Notes under the pieces: model-generated
Databases searched by the model: none
What the model saw: the letters and a program-made list of their open reading frames with translations, nothing else
What the model was told of the DNA's origin: nothing
Source of the DNA: Metridium senile
Taxonomy: Eukaryota; Cnidaria; Anthozoa; Actiniaria; Metridiidae
Reading direction: 5' to 3'
DNA: 64,000 bases
NCBI GenBank assembly: GCA_949775045.1
Contig: OX459099.1
Location: 20,010,644-20,074,643 of the forward strand
Shown here: positions 40,494-55,449 of the stretch, piece by piece
How positions within the stretch are numbered: position 1 is the stretch's first letter
Layout of the letters: each line of letters opens with the position of its first letter
Made by a program: the position numbers and the translations under genes

Positions 40494-41032
40494 CAGTTGA
40501 CTCTCTCGTAACCGACCGGCACCCTCGGACTAGAAGAAAGTGGTCGCTTACAGGAGATGGTCGCCTATGCGAGAACCTTAAAACAGGGAGCCCAAACTAT
40601 GCGTAATTTGACGTCCGGACACATGTAAAAAATTATCAACAAATTTCAAAATTACAGTATCTTAACTGTTTGTTTGTCATATTGTTTCCGTATCTCTTAA
40701 TATGTTTTAGGTATTGTTTTCCCAAAAGTCAGCAGTCTAATGACATTAAACAGTTGCTTAAGAGATAGGAAAGACAATGAAAAAGTCTAAAGCTTGAATC
40801 CTAAAGGTGGTCGCGGTCGCTTGTACGAGAGTGGTCGCTTACGAGAGGATTTATTACACAGTTTATATGGGAAAGAAAACGGGAAATCGAAATAGTGGTC
40901 GCTTACGAGAGCGGTCGCTTACGAGAGGATTTATTACACAGTTTATATGGGAAAGAAAACGGAAAATCGAAATAGTGGTCGCTTACGGGAGATGGTCGCT
41001 TACTAGAGTGGTGGTTAGGAGAGAGTCAACTA
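40494..41032. mobile_element. TA-flanked MITE, CAGTTGACTCTC family (copy C flank)
   Basis: 539 bp, same as 8207-8745 and at the same paralogous position. Confidence 0.85.
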
Positions 41033-41255
41033 TATTGGCAAAATGAAAACCTTACAAAAAGCTGGTGATAATGTGTGCCGAATGGAGTAGCATCAAATAC
41101 TTCTAGTTTCAAGCTAAATAAACAGGATTTAAGCACCGGCAAAAAGACAATATGCTTCAATCTCTAACTATGATTGAAACGGACTGTGATGCTCAAAAAA
41201 AGATTGTACCGTCATACATTAGATACGAAAGTGCAATTAGTCGGTATCTAACTGT

Positions 41256-41913
41256 TTAGCAGCCTAACAGGTCCATTCGTAATGCCGGAGCATTTGCATA
41301 TTTAATCACCATCACCCTGACGTAACGAGCTCCGATGGGTGTAGGCAAATGGGTCGTTATAATAGTGTCACGTGACGTCACATCATGCTTGATCTCCTGT
41401 CAACAAATAAATGATTTTAGTGTAATCATGTGATCATAATCATCATAATCAACATCATTTGCCACCACCACAAACACCACCACCACCACCACCACCAAAC
41501 CCTCCCACCCAAAAATAATATATTCGAAGTCGGGACAATATCCAGTCTCAGAGAGACTGCGAGACTAACGCAATAAACTATTTCACAAAATCTTACCGCA
41601 TATTTGCAAGAGAGGAGTCCTCCATCGTACATTTTCCACGGTTTGTTGCTGTCACTGCGATATTCTAAATAAAACTTGGTCACCCACTGGTTGTACCCAT
41701 TTCGTCCTTGGCTCAGAAACGATGTGATGGTTTTAACGCTATCAAGGTCCACCTCAAGCCATTGATCTGGTATTCTTTGTCCACTCCAACCTCTGTCGCC
41801 GTTTAGACGACCTCTCGAGGCAGGGCAACCAAACTGTGCGCTCGAGGCTTTAAAGTTGGCATCAGGTATGCTACCACCGTCACGAACACCCAGTGATGCA
41901 GGGTTGCTACAAG
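41256..41913 (-). CDS. Copy C of the PAN–EGF–TSP1–F5/8C protein: F5/8C exons
   Basis: Exon 41597-41913 encodes the N-terminal F5/8 type C half (ACSNPASLGVRDGG, later DQWLEVDLDSVKT and GYNQWVTKFYLEY). Exon 41256-41396 encodes the C-terminal half, ending ALRMDLLGC then TAA. Splice sites and phases equal those of copy B (phase 1 entry, phase 0 junction). Substitutions relative to B keep the frame, and domain-defining residues are retained, suggesting past selection. The matching 5' exons are at 52787-53778; about 10 kb of retroelement sequence now separates them and the TSP1 exon was not found between, so a full-length transcript from C would lack TSP1 or be broken. Confidence 0.7.
41455..41508. 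repeat. (CAC)n-rich tract in copy C F5/8C intron
   Basis: Short CCACCA repeat where copy B has the 16-bp minisatellite. Confidence 0.8.
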
Positions 41914-42107
41914 CTGCAAAGAAATAAACTATTGAGTTTTATTGTGACTTTTTGCTTTTATTTATTTAATTTTCAAATAGACAACACAAAGTTGCACGCC
42001 CATTGGTAGACACAATGATTAACAAGCATAAGATATTAGATGATGTTCTTTATATTTTTAAAGTGCACTTTTAACACGATGGCAATTTTGATTTTGATTA
42101 TTGTTAC

Positions 42108-42255
42108 TGTTATCATTATCATTATCATTATCATTATCATTATCATTATCATTATCATTATCATTATCATTATCATTATCATTATCATTATCATTATCAT
42201 TATCATTATCATTATCATTATCATTATCATTATCATTACCATTATCATTATCACA
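42108..42255. repeat. (TTATCA)n microsatellite
   Basis: Near-perfect hexamer array directly upstream of the 5'-truncated retrotransposon; a shorter TTATCATTATCATTACC run also follows that element's 3' end (44046-44062). Confidence 0.92.
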
Positions 42256-42261
42256 TACATC

Positions 42262-44065
42262 ACATAACTGGTGGAAAGAGGTTAAGCAACTATCTGGAAC
42301 GTCCAAAGCCAAGTTACCAATTAATATTGTGAAGGAAAACGTGATTCTAAGTGGACCAGCACTTGCCAACCATATCAACCAAGCCTTCTCTAATGTTGCA
42401 AGCGAACTCTCTCCCATCTCATGGTCTGCATTACCCGTCACTTTAGAGGAAATTCCTGACAAGTTCTTCATTTCAGTGCACAGTGTCCAAAAAGATCTCT
42501 CAAACATCAACGTCCACAAATCGTCCGGTCCAGACAACATTCCAAACTGGTTATTGAAGTATAACTCCTACACGCTAAGTCAACCAATATGCCACATCTT
42601 TAACACTTCAATCCAAGAAGGATCCATTCCAACTTTATGGAAAAGTGCAGACGTCGTACCACTCCCTAAAACTAAAACAGTCCACTCAGCAGCTGACGAT
42701 TTACGTCCAATCTCTCTGACAACTGTACTTAGCAAAATTCTTGAAGGCTATATCTGTTCCTGGTTGCAATCCTACATATCTGAATATATTGATCCTCACC
42801 AGTATGGCTGCTTAAAAGATTCTTCTACAACCCATGCACTTATAACGCTTACTCAAAACTGGTTGAAAGCAACTGACTCACCTGGTAATATAATTCGATC
42901 CTGCATGATAGACTTCTCCAAAGCATTCGACCGCATCGACCATAATATTATACTTCATAAACTCAAAAACATGGACACCCATCCCATGCTCTTGAATTGG
43001 ATTGCCAACTTCCTTTGTGATCGCAAACAACGAGTTAAACTCAACGACTGTCTCTCTGACTGGTTACCTAAATTTACTGGCGTACCTCAAGGTACCAAAC
43101 TTGGCCCTCTTCTTTTTATAGTAATGATTAACGACCTCAAGGTAGATGTTACGAGTAATATGCCTCCGATTGTTAAATACGTGGATGACTGCACAGTGTA
43201 TGAAATATGTAACAAGAACTCTGAATCTATTCTCCAAAACCAGCTGAACAAAATTGCCTCTTGGATATCTGATAACAACATGAAGGTCAATATAAAGAAG
43301 ACAGAAGAACTAAGAATAAATTTCTTGAGACAGACCCTACCAGTTGACTCACTGCATATCGATGGACATGAGATAGAAACAACCGATTCTTTTAAACTTC
43401 TGGGTATCTGGATCACCCCTAAACTAAAATGGAACTTACATATTGAGAAAATTACTACAAAAGCCTCAAAGCGTTTGTACATCTTACGAGTCCTTAGAAG
43501 GTCAGGTTTTAAACCGAGCCAATTATGTCAGATCTTTTGCAGCTTTACTAGACCGATACTTGAATATGGTTGCCCGGTATGGCACACCGGATTACCTTCC
43601 TACCTCAGCGAGACTATCGAAAGAATCCAGAAAAGAGCACTCTTCATTGCCTACCCTGATTTGAACTACACAGAAGCACTTAGTAAAGCTGGACTTGAAC
43701 TCCTTTCAGTAAGAAGATATAATATTTGTAGGAACTTTTTTCAACGCATATCCGACAAAAGCAAACTTTCACACCTACTTCCGGAAAAAGCAACGAAAAA
43801 CTATAACCTACGTAAAAAAAGAAAGTATCAAATAAATTATCGTACAGAACGGTACAAGAACAGTTTTATTCCGTTTGCCGTGAGACATTTTAATTGATAA
43901 ATATACAGACTTTTTATACTATACTATACTATACCATATTATATATTATATTTAAAAGTAGTCATCGAGTCATGTAAAAATGACATAATTCAATTGTTTT
44001 TACCCTTATAATAATAATTGCAAAGTCATTTAATAAAGTCATTATTTATCATTATCATTACCATT
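42262..44065 (+). mobile_element. 5'-truncated non-LTR retrotransposon (CR1/L2/Jockey-type RT)
   Basis: The open frame continues to 43897 and, past the microsatellite, encodes a reverse transcriptase. In order I see SSGPDNIPNWLLK, LRPISLTTVLSKILE, DFSKAFDRIDH, GVPQGTKLGPLLF and the catalytic YVDD, then a thumb region and KLLGIW. No apurinic endonuclease domain precedes it, so the 5' part is missing. About 160 bp of 3' UTR ends in a TCATTA-like repeat, as in elements with microsatellite tails. The RT frame is uninterrupted, so this copy is young, though truncated. Clade assignment is by motif only. Confidence 0.85.
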
Positions 44066-44089
44066 TTGACTTTGAATATTGTTGTTGTT

Positions 44090-44090
44090 A

Positions 44091-44152
<62 letters not shown>

Positions 44153-44403
44153 TTATTATGATTATAATTTTTTTTTATTTTTTTTTAATAATAATAATCA
44201 CTTTAATAATAATATAATATTAATATAAAAATATATAAAACTATCTAAAAAATTTACAATTTCGATTATATATAAATATAAAAATTACAATGCATTCAAT
44301 TTATAAAAAGGATCATCTAAGAATGTTCTGATCAAACTAATACAAACAAATAATACAGATCAGAATAATAATAATATAAAAAGATATAAAAATAAATAAA
44401 AGT
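44090..44403. repeat. (TTA)n and AT-rich tail region
   Basis: (TTA)n at 44092-44153 followed by A/T-only sequence. It is the 3' side of the minus-strand retrotransposon at 44404-46392 and plausibly its (TAA)n tail and 3' UTR. Confidence 0.75.
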
Positions 44404-46527
<2,124 letters not shown>

Positions 46528-46688
46528 TTCGTTTATTTAAACTTTGACTTGTTTACAAATGTATTTCTTAGTGAAACTATTATTATGGCAAGTTTTATTT
46601 TCTTTGGTGTGTCATAGTTACATTAACAAGCGGACAATTACGTCTGGGCTTAATTAAGTACATTTTTCTTTACAAACGTTTAATTCGC

Positions 46689-48960
46689 TTATGTATATTC
46701 ATAAAACGTTTTCACGATGTTTGCGTTCTGGCAGATAATCCATTTCTGACAACGTTCAATAAGGAAGGTCAGTTCTTTGTCAGTGTTTGTTAAATTTCTT
46801 AGATCTTTCTTACGTTCTTCGTGGGAACCTCCGAGAAAGTCGAAAACAACATTGATTTGTTTTACGCTTGGGCTTTTGTATAGTTGTTTTATGCCTGCGC
46901 GAAGCTCTGTATATTTTTCTTGTTTTGTTTTTATTCTGTCTGCAATTGCGACCTGGCAGAGTGTGCCTTCAAGTAGTGTCCAGTAATTAGTTTCTTTATC
47001 GTGTACTATCACGTCGACCTTATTTACTCCGTTTTCTGGTGCTTTCTGGAGTTGGAAAGGTACATCCCAGTATATTTTCGCCTTTTCGTTTTCGAGTACT
47101 GCAGGTGGTGGGCGTTGCTAATACCATGGCTTTCCGTTATCGCTCTCTTGGAAGTTGTACTTTTCCAGCAAACAGTGGTATATTGGTCTTAGCATTCTAT
47201 CATGTCTAGCCTTGTAGAGGCTTTGTGCAATCTTTGAGCAGGCGCACATAACATGTGTTGTTGATTCTGTCGCCATATGGCACATTCTGCATTTGATGTC
47301 TGTGATAGTCATCTGTACTTTGCTTTGTTGGTATGTCTTTGTTGGTAGTAGTTGTTGGCGTATGCTCTTGTTTACGCTGTAAATGATATCGGGAATATTT
47401 TTCCATTTCTTCAGGATCTGGTTGGCTGTAGGTGACATTTGTTTATCTTGAAGCTGTTGGTTGGTGTATTTTCCCAGCCATGATTGCTGTTCTACTTCGT
47501 TGACATATTTCTCTGTAATCTTTGATCTTAGCATCTCCTTTATTGCTTGAGGGGACGATATGGTTATTAGCTTGGTCTCACTCGTAGATGATATTGTAGT
47601 ACCTGTTTCGTCGAAGCTGCATGTTAAGTTGTAATCCGATGCGTGCTTGGTGGCTTGTTTAAAAATCGATCTTCTACCTTGTGTGATTTTTTCCATTTCG
47701 AGTGTTCTTGTATGTTTGATCCTTTTGTCTTCACTGTTGTTGAGGTAGTTGGCCATCTTAATTGTTGTTAATTTGTAGGTGTCCTCTATGCTTTTCATAC
47801 CACTTCCCCCTAGTTCTTCTGGTAGGTAGAGTAGTTTGATGGATTCGTGATGGTGCATTCCTTTTTCTTTTCTGATGATCTCTCTTGTGCGTCTGTCTAT
47901 ATCCTTTAGTTGGTTTACTGTCCAGTCGCTTGTCCACATGTGGTATTGAAGGCCAGGTAGAGCAAAGGTCTTGGTTGCGTGTACTTTTCTTGGGATAGAG
48001 ATGTTGCTTGACCAGATAACAGAAATGCGTTTAAGGTATTCTTTATTTGCCTCGTTGTAAACTTGTTCTTCTAGTTGTCTTGAGTTTTCGTATTTTCCGA
48101 GGAATTTGTAGTAGTCGTTAGAATCAAGTACCTTCAGTTCTTCAGTGTCCGATATTTGCACACTTTCTTCACTTCGTTTCATTTTACCTCGTACGATATT
48201 GACTGTTGCACATTTGTCCAAACCCCAGAAAAGTCCAATGTTCTCAAACATACTCTTTGCTGTCTTTGTAATCAGTAGTGCTTTTTGTGCTGACTTTGTG
48301 ATAGGTCTTTAGATCATCTACGTATAGTAAGTATGTGAGTATGTATATCCTTTTGTGCTTCTTAGCCACCAGGCTATTGGGTTTAGGCAGAGTGTAAACA
48401 ATCTGACGCAAAACGAGTCTCCCTGTAGAATTCCTTGTTTTAGTCGTATTGGGCCAATTTTCTCTTTCTTGTCTTCGATCTTGACCTCTAGTGTGATGGA
48501 CCATTTCTTCATTGTGTTCTTGATAAAATTAGTGATCTTTGTTGAAATTTTGTGCATTTGTAAGCTGAGTGTCAGCCATTCATGATTGATTGAGTCAAAT
48601 GCTTTCTTCACATCAACCCATACACAAGAGAGATTTTTCTTTCTGTCTTTTGCTTCTTCTAGCGTTGTTTTGTCGATTATTAGATTTTCTATGCATCCCA
48701 TAGAGTTTGTAGTGCACCCTCTGATCTATCTGCATGTACTGATGTTTTTCTTGGTGTTCTTTAAGTTTGTTGTCAATGACTGATGTAATTGTCTTATACA
48801 TTGTGTTGAGTAACGTGATTGGGCGATGGTCTTTGGCTTGAGGATTTTCCTTCTTCGGGATCATAATGCATTTTCCTTCTACTAACCAGTCTGGTAGTGA
48901 TATGTCGTTATTGATAATTGTGTTTACAGCCTTTGCAATTCCTTTGTGTGTAGTTAATTA
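46689..48960 (-). pseudogene. 5'-truncated RLE-type non-LTR retrotransposon, several breaks
   Basis: From 48960 leftward: SLPDWLVEGKCIMIPKKENP and DHRPITLLNTMYK (RT motifs), VDVKKAFDSINHEWL, LKQGILQGDSF, the catalytic YVDD in a different frame (near 48315), then a long frame (47118-48251) with a thumb and C-terminal CRMCHMATESTTHVMCAC zinc-binding motif, and finally IYWDVPFQLQKAPENGVNKV and DVIVHDKETNYW, a restriction-like nuclease region, ending at 46689. Breaks: one-base loss near 48725, a shift before YVDD, and an in-frame TAG at 47118-47120. A different family from the 44404-46392 element. Confidence 0.8.
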
Positions 48961-48974
48961 ATTCATTTGTGGGT

Positions 48975-49016
48975 AGTTAATTATTATTATTATTATCATC
49001 ATCATCATCATCATCA

Positions 49017-49072
<56 letters not shown>
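48975..49072. repeat. (TTA)n–(ATC)n–(ATT)n microsatellite
   Basis: Compound simple repeat adjoining the truncated 5' end of the previous retrotransposon. 49073-49289 carries no recognised gene; it begins GCTGCGAACGAAGTGAGCAG and may be the start of the element that follows. Confidence 0.9.
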
Positions 49073-50158
49073 GCTGCGAACGAAGTGAGCAGCGACACTA
49101 ATCTCGCAGATTTTCCATTGGGATCCCTGTGTAACACGATCAATACCCAAGTCGAAAGTCGATTTCGTGGGCTAGGTAGCGATTGACAATTTTTGCGCCT
49201 GCCGTAATCGTAATCAGCGGTTATTATGAAATGATTAATGCGCCGTAAACCACATGGTCTCTTGGCGAAGGTATGTATGATAATTACTTATGTTAAATGC
49301 GACTTTATTTACTCGAGGAAGTATTCATCAAGGTGATGGTCGTTTTAGCAACATTTCAAGAGGAAGACAATGTGCTTTTATGACTCTTTCAGCTCTGTTA
49401 TGTGCAAATTGTGGTACTATTTCGAAATGGACAACACAGACGGTGGATCGTCTTTTAGCCGAAGGAGATTCCATGTTTTTAAAAGCTTTCGAAGAACGCT
49501 CTGTACCTGATGAAGAGACGATTTCTCTGAATTATCTGCAAGATCGAGTCCTTTGGTTTACGATGACACAGAATCAATCGCCCAACGAGGCAAACGATCC
49601 AAATCAATTGCCCGACGAGGCAAACGATCTTGATTTACATTCTGCCTTGATGAATACTTTCTCGAATGATAATTATGCATTTATGATACTAGATGGTTAT
49701 ACGATGGCATTGATTAAACATACTGACAATGTTATTTATGTTTTTGATTCTCATGCACGTAACGATTATGGTATGCTTGATGATAATGGCACTGCTGTTG
49801 TTATGAAATGCTGTGATCTAACCACATTAGAACAATATTTACGTTCACTTTCCATTGAATTAAGTAGTGAATTCTTTGAAATTATGCCTGTTCAATTTGT
49901 TAGTAACACTAGTAAATCACCAACTCACCAACTAATGTCGACCAACAATAAAAATTTGTGTACGAGAAAAGTTGTTGAATTTTCTGAATGTAAAGAGGAA
50001 AAAAATATTGAAAAAAAAAAAAAAAAAAGAAAACTCCCAGAAGAAACGCCACATCATAGAGAAACCAGGCTAGAAAAGATGAGAACATATCAAAAAAATA
50101 GCAAATTAACACAAACTGCAATTGAAAGGCAAAAAAGATTAGATGCACAAAAAGCATA

Positions 50159-51592
50159 CAGTATGTGTGTGCAATTCCGGACGGTTTTTAAATAAATTGC
50201 CATATCATTCGTTAAATGCTTTGTTTAGGAAATATATTTTCCCTGGAGATGAGGTAACATCTGATAAAGATTTATATAAAGTATTGGTCAATTTTAGTGA
50301 TTTTTGAAAATGTTATGGATATATTTGTAAAGTAGTTTGAGTGGTGCAATTCCGGACAGTTGTGTGCAAAGCCGGACACTATTAAAGTAGGTTCTGTTTA
50401 ATCAATTCTTTGAAGTTATTTCCTAATTTTCGAATGCTTATGATAAATTTTCCATTTCCACAGTCAAATTTGAGATTAAAGCATAAATTTGTGTTAATTA
50501 AATCATGAATTACGTTGCTTGATTAATACGTTTGAGCACTAAAGTATTTCACACATGAGTAATTGCTTTCGTGCGCTGGATTCTGCAAATGAATATAAAT
50601 GTCCTATAAATGAATAGTGCATGGTGATTAAACTATCCAAAAGATAACTTTTGTTTGCAAAATCAACCTGCAGTTGAATTGTATATTTTTAAGCGACATT
50701 TTAACCTACAATTCAAAGTTACGGGTGATTGCTAATCTTGTTTATTTTATCGTCCGGAATTGCACATACCTTAGTGGATTTTAGTAGTATTTCTAAAACC
50801 GTCTCCTACACTTATTTAAAAATATTAAAAGCTCTTCTTTTCACACAAGATAAAACATTGTTTGCAATTGAAAACGTACTAATTATTTTGGCGTTATCAT
50901 TTGAATCTGCAGAAAAATCACCATTTTAAGTTTAACATGTAATTCGGAGCGCGTTAAGAGGGTCCTGAAGGGGTAAATTGGGAATTGGGATTTGCCTTTT
51001 TTCGAGGCTGGTAATTGGGATTTGCCCATTGGGATTGGGATTTGCCCATTGGGATTGGGATTTGTCCATTGGGATTGGGATTTGTCCATAGGATTTGGCT
51101 ATTTCTTGTCCATTCGTTTTCTCTTTAGATGCTAAAATAATGTTTTAAATTGAGTAATTTGCAACATTTTACGTCGTTTTAGTAGACTAGAAGAGAAAAT
51201 CGAACTATCTTGGGCTTCCTGTGGTTAGTATTCAATTTGGGCTTCCTGTGGTTAATGTTTGGGCTTCCTGTGGTTAATGTTTGGGCTTCCTGTGGTAATT
51301 GGGATTTTGATAAAAAATTGATTGGGAATTGGGATTGGATACCCCCCTTCAGGACCCTCCGTTAAAAACGGACTTATTGCGAATTTGCATATTCACATGC
51401 GATGACAAATCGCTCTTTTTCCTAGCTGAAAATATCTCGATTGTCACAAAAACTTCTTAAACAATAGAATACATACAAATGCTTAATTCTATAATGTTGT
51501 TTTCATTTTTAAACAAATTCGATCTCTTTTTTAACGCTTAAATGCCAAAGTGTCCGGATTTGCACACTGTCCGGATTTGTACACACATACTG
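50159..51592. mobile_element. 1,434-bp TA-flanked (Tc1/mariner-like) non-autonomous element
   Basis: Ends CAGTATGTGTGTGCAATTCC and the imperfect inverse (GGATTTGTACACACATACTG), with TA on both sides (50157-50158, 51593-51594). TCCGGA-containing words recur inside both ends (50348, 50371, 50753, 51552). No transposase motif seen. It interrupts the protease-like ORF and contains another MITE. Confidence 0.85.
50958..51359. mobile_element. 402-bp MITE with 6-bp duplication (family 1), nested
   Basis: GAGGGTCCTGAAGGGG and the inverse, flanked by CGTTAA (50952-50957, 51360-51365). The interior has TTGGGATTTG(C/T)CCATTGGGA and GGGCTTCCTGTGGTTA tandem words. Same family as 5784-6016 and 13361-13535. 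Confidence 0.85.
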
Positions 51593-51969
51593 TACTTCAA
51601 GAAAAAAACATCTGAACAAACCGAAACTCAATCGCAAAATAGTTTAGATGCACAAAAAGCCTACTTTAAGAAAAGAATCATCGAAGAAACTCATTTTCAA
51701 AAACAAACTAGATTGGAAAATAAACTCACGTTTTTAACAAAAACAACTTCAATAATAACAACTTTTCATTGAACCATAAGCTACAACCTGAAACTCTACA
51801 AAGAATACAAAAGTTTAGGCACCGTCAAAAGTAATGAGTTTTGAAGCGTATTTCTATTGTTTCACAGTCTTAACAATACGAAAATGCTTTGAAGCGCATG
51901 AATGTCGACAATAGCTTACTTTAAGTGCATACAAATACACATCGCAGCACTTCACTTTTGATAAGAACC

Positions 51970-52300
51970 GCTAGTATTATTATTATTATAACTTGTTTAT
52001 TTCATTTAAAAAAAGCTGATACAACTTGACCAGGTTTAAACAATAAACCTTAAGTAAAAATTAGTTTACATTGATAGAAACTTGCGTAATATGTGAGCAG
52101 TTCTTAAAAGTACAGTTTCTGACATTGTTCAATTCGTATTTCTCCTGGTAGAGTGTCAATATTTCTTTCCATTACTTTACTTACTAGCCCATTTTTGAAG
52201 GATATATTCCTAAGCTAGGCTGCATTTGTTGACATTCTTTAGTCCTCATTCTTTCTTATGTCATTCTGCTTCTTACTCATTTCGGTAAAAAGTTTTTAAC
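51970..52300 (-). mobile_element. Probable 3' fragment of a non-LTR retrotransposon
   Basis: A short (TTA)n at 51974-51990 precedes sequence whose minus-strand translation (about 52160-52100) gives RIEQCQKLYF, resembling the Glu-Gln-x-Gln-Lys C-terminus common in RLE-type retrotransposon proteins; stops interrupt it. Low-confidence call. Confidence 0.35.
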
Positions 52301-52344
52301 TATTTCGGTGTTTTCAGACTTATCCACTTTTGGCTCTTATTTAT

Positions 52345-52515
52345 TATTTTTATCATCATCATTGTCATCATCATCATTGTCATCATCATCATTATCATCA
52401 TCATTATCATCATCATCATCATTGTCATCATCATTATCATCATCATTATCATCATCATTATCATCACCAACATCATCATCATCATTGTCATCATCATTAT
52501 CATCATTATCAAATC
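52345..52515. repeat. (ATC/ATT/GTC)n compound microsatellite in copy C
   Basis: Occupies the TSP1–EGF intron position of copy C. Sequence right of it (52503-52680) matches 600-740 in copy A. Confidence 0.9.
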
Positions 52516-52786
52516 CCATTGCCATCAACATCATCGTTATCATCAAAATCGTCATCATGATCAACGTGATCATTATCGTTGATATCATCACAATCGAATC
52601 CCATCGCTATCATATTTTCAAAATCCTGTCATAACCAAAATCATCATCCTTGTTATCTTAAGCATCATCATCATGAATTATACAATATTATCATTATTTC
52701 CGGGATTTGGCGCCCAAACGATCAGAAGAAATTTGTAGATCACCTTATCATTTCAATCAACATTATTATGTATATCACACACTTAC

Positions 52787-53778
<992 letters not shown>

Positions 53779-54337
53779 AGAAGAAACCCGCTTTTAAAAA
53801 CAATTAAATATCCCGAGAAGCTTGTCACAGCATAATATGATTCAGTATATATACTCAGACGAATTATAACCGGCGACAAAATAATATATATCATTCAAAG
53901 AGTCTTCGAAGCTCTACTATCCGCTCGATTTTGAAGGAGAGTCTTATAAGAGAATGACCGAGAGAATACATCGATGATAATGATTAAAAAAATTTGCAAA
54001 GAACGTATGTTTTTCTTCATGCATAGCCATGTATCATACATCAAATTGTCCATAAAAGCTTGGTGTTTCCGAATCCACCGCTTTGATAGGGTCTGTTAAA
54101 TTGATAGCCGATATTGTAACTAGACAAGAGAAAAATCGCACAATCTATCTCAGTTGTAAAAGTGATCAAACCGTTCGCTTTCAACTCAGAAAGTACTTAC
54201 ACTAGGTCAATAAAACATTGAATTAGCTGTAGCTATGGCTCCTTTTTTACTTTTCTGCGATTATTTCGAGAAAAGATCGAAAAAACACGATTTTGAGGCC
54301 ATATTTTGTATGAGCTCAACAGCGCACGCATTTAATA

Positions 54338-54584
54338 CAGTCAAATGACATGAAGCGTGCCCATCGAGACTACATATTTAATATTCGATTTTTGACTTCA
54401 TTCTTCGTTTTTCAAACTTCTCAAAATTCATATAAATAATTATGATATCAAATATAATTGATACTATTATTAATATAGATAATAAATCTGATTATAACGG
54501 AAAAAACGAAGAATGAAGTCAAGAATAGAATAATATAACGAATCTGATGCAGTCTAGACGGGCACGCTTCATGTCCTTTGACTG
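54338..54584. mobile_element. 247-bp TA-flanked MITE
   Basis: CAGTCAAATGACATGAAGCG and the imperfect inverse, TA on both sides (54336-54337, 54585-54586). A second internal inverted pair (GACTTCATTCTTCGTTTTT) makes it nearly a complete hairpin. Confidence 0.8.
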
Positions 54585-55175
54585 TAAAAATATATTATGC
54601 TTGTTGCTCGCTAGTTATACTGTGGAATAGAGCGCAAACACTATACCAATGAAATCACACGAAATGATATAAAATTTCTACTGTCAATTGAGAGCAAACA
54701 GAGATAACACTATATCCATGAAATTAAATAAAATTGCTGCTGTAGAACAATTTTTATATAGTTTCGTAGGTTCAATAATAATAATAGATAATAAATGACA
54801 GTTTGAAAACGCAACCAAAGACAAGGAATTACAGCAGTTCAGCAACAAATTGTACTATTAATATTTTCATATAAACTTTTTTGAAATATTATAATCATTA
54901 ATTTAATTACTTACATCAATTAAAAACAACTAGTGATATCAAATCCCGATATTCTAAAATTATGTCCGTCGGGGAAGTCAGCATTTAACAAAAAATCAAC
55001 TTTTTTTATTTTTTCCTCATTTTTTGCTCTCTATATACTTGCAAGAGTTCTAAAATCTTAAAAGTCATTATCTACTACATGGCCAATTTTACTCAATTTC
55101 GTGGCAGTTTTAAAGCGCAAAATCACGTCAAAAGTATAGACTTTGCAGGTTGAGTCCAAACTGCACTAAACAATA

Positions 55176-55449
55176 TACAGCTGATCTCGAAAAGGTTGTC
55201 CACCTGAAAAGACATATTTACTAAAAGAAATATCACGTGACTCACTTATATATTTACTTTCCGCGCGTGTAGAAAGTCAGGTACTTCTAGCAAGGGAAGA
55301 TACTGCTTTTTAGAATTCACCGCCATATTATTTTCAAACGCACCTGACTTTCTACACGCGCGGAAAAGTAAATATATAAGTGAGTCACGTGATATTTCTT
55401 TTAGTATATATGTCTTTTCAGGTGGGCAACCTTTTCGAGATCGGCTGTA
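55176..55449. mobile_element. 274-bp palindromic MITE with TA duplication
   Basis: TACAGCTGATCTCGAAAAGG and inverse, arms about 110 bp including TTTCCGCGCGTGTAGAAAG, flanked by TA. Inserted in the copy C flank; absent from A and B. Confidence 0.8.

Larger units (their letters stand above)
38115..42083. repeat. 3' flank and 3' exons of copy C, paralogous to 6425-10367
   Basis: Collinear with the region left of and inside copy B: same 21-bp array, same TA-flanked MITE, same F5/8C exons and following intron start. Differences are mainly repeat copy number, the longer 42-bp array (38460-39080) and the missing 16-bp minisatellite. Confidence 0.85.
49290..51772 (+). pseudogene. Mobile-element ORF with cysteine-protease-like N terminus, split by a transposon
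   Basis: Residues 1-301 (49290-50195) show RGSIHQGDGRFSNISRGRQC followed by AFMTLSALL, with a candidate catalytic Cys, and VFDSHARN about 120 residues later, a D-x-H arrangement like papain-fold deubiquitinase-type (C76/OTU-like) proteases that occur at the start of some Helitron-like and other mobile-element proteins. The C-terminal part is Lys/Glu/Arg-rich with RxTRLEKMRTYQ and RQKRLDAQKAY motifs, again typical of such elements. After codon AY the frame is broken by the insertion at 50159-51592; removing it and one TA restores the same frame to YFKKKTSEQTETQ and a second LDAQKAYFKKR motif, stop at 51772. No helicase or Rep domain follows. Family assignment is tentative. Confidence 0.6.

Noticed and set aside
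43087..43482. Minus-strand 131-codon open frame
   Set aside because: Antisense shadow of the plus-strand reverse transcriptase.
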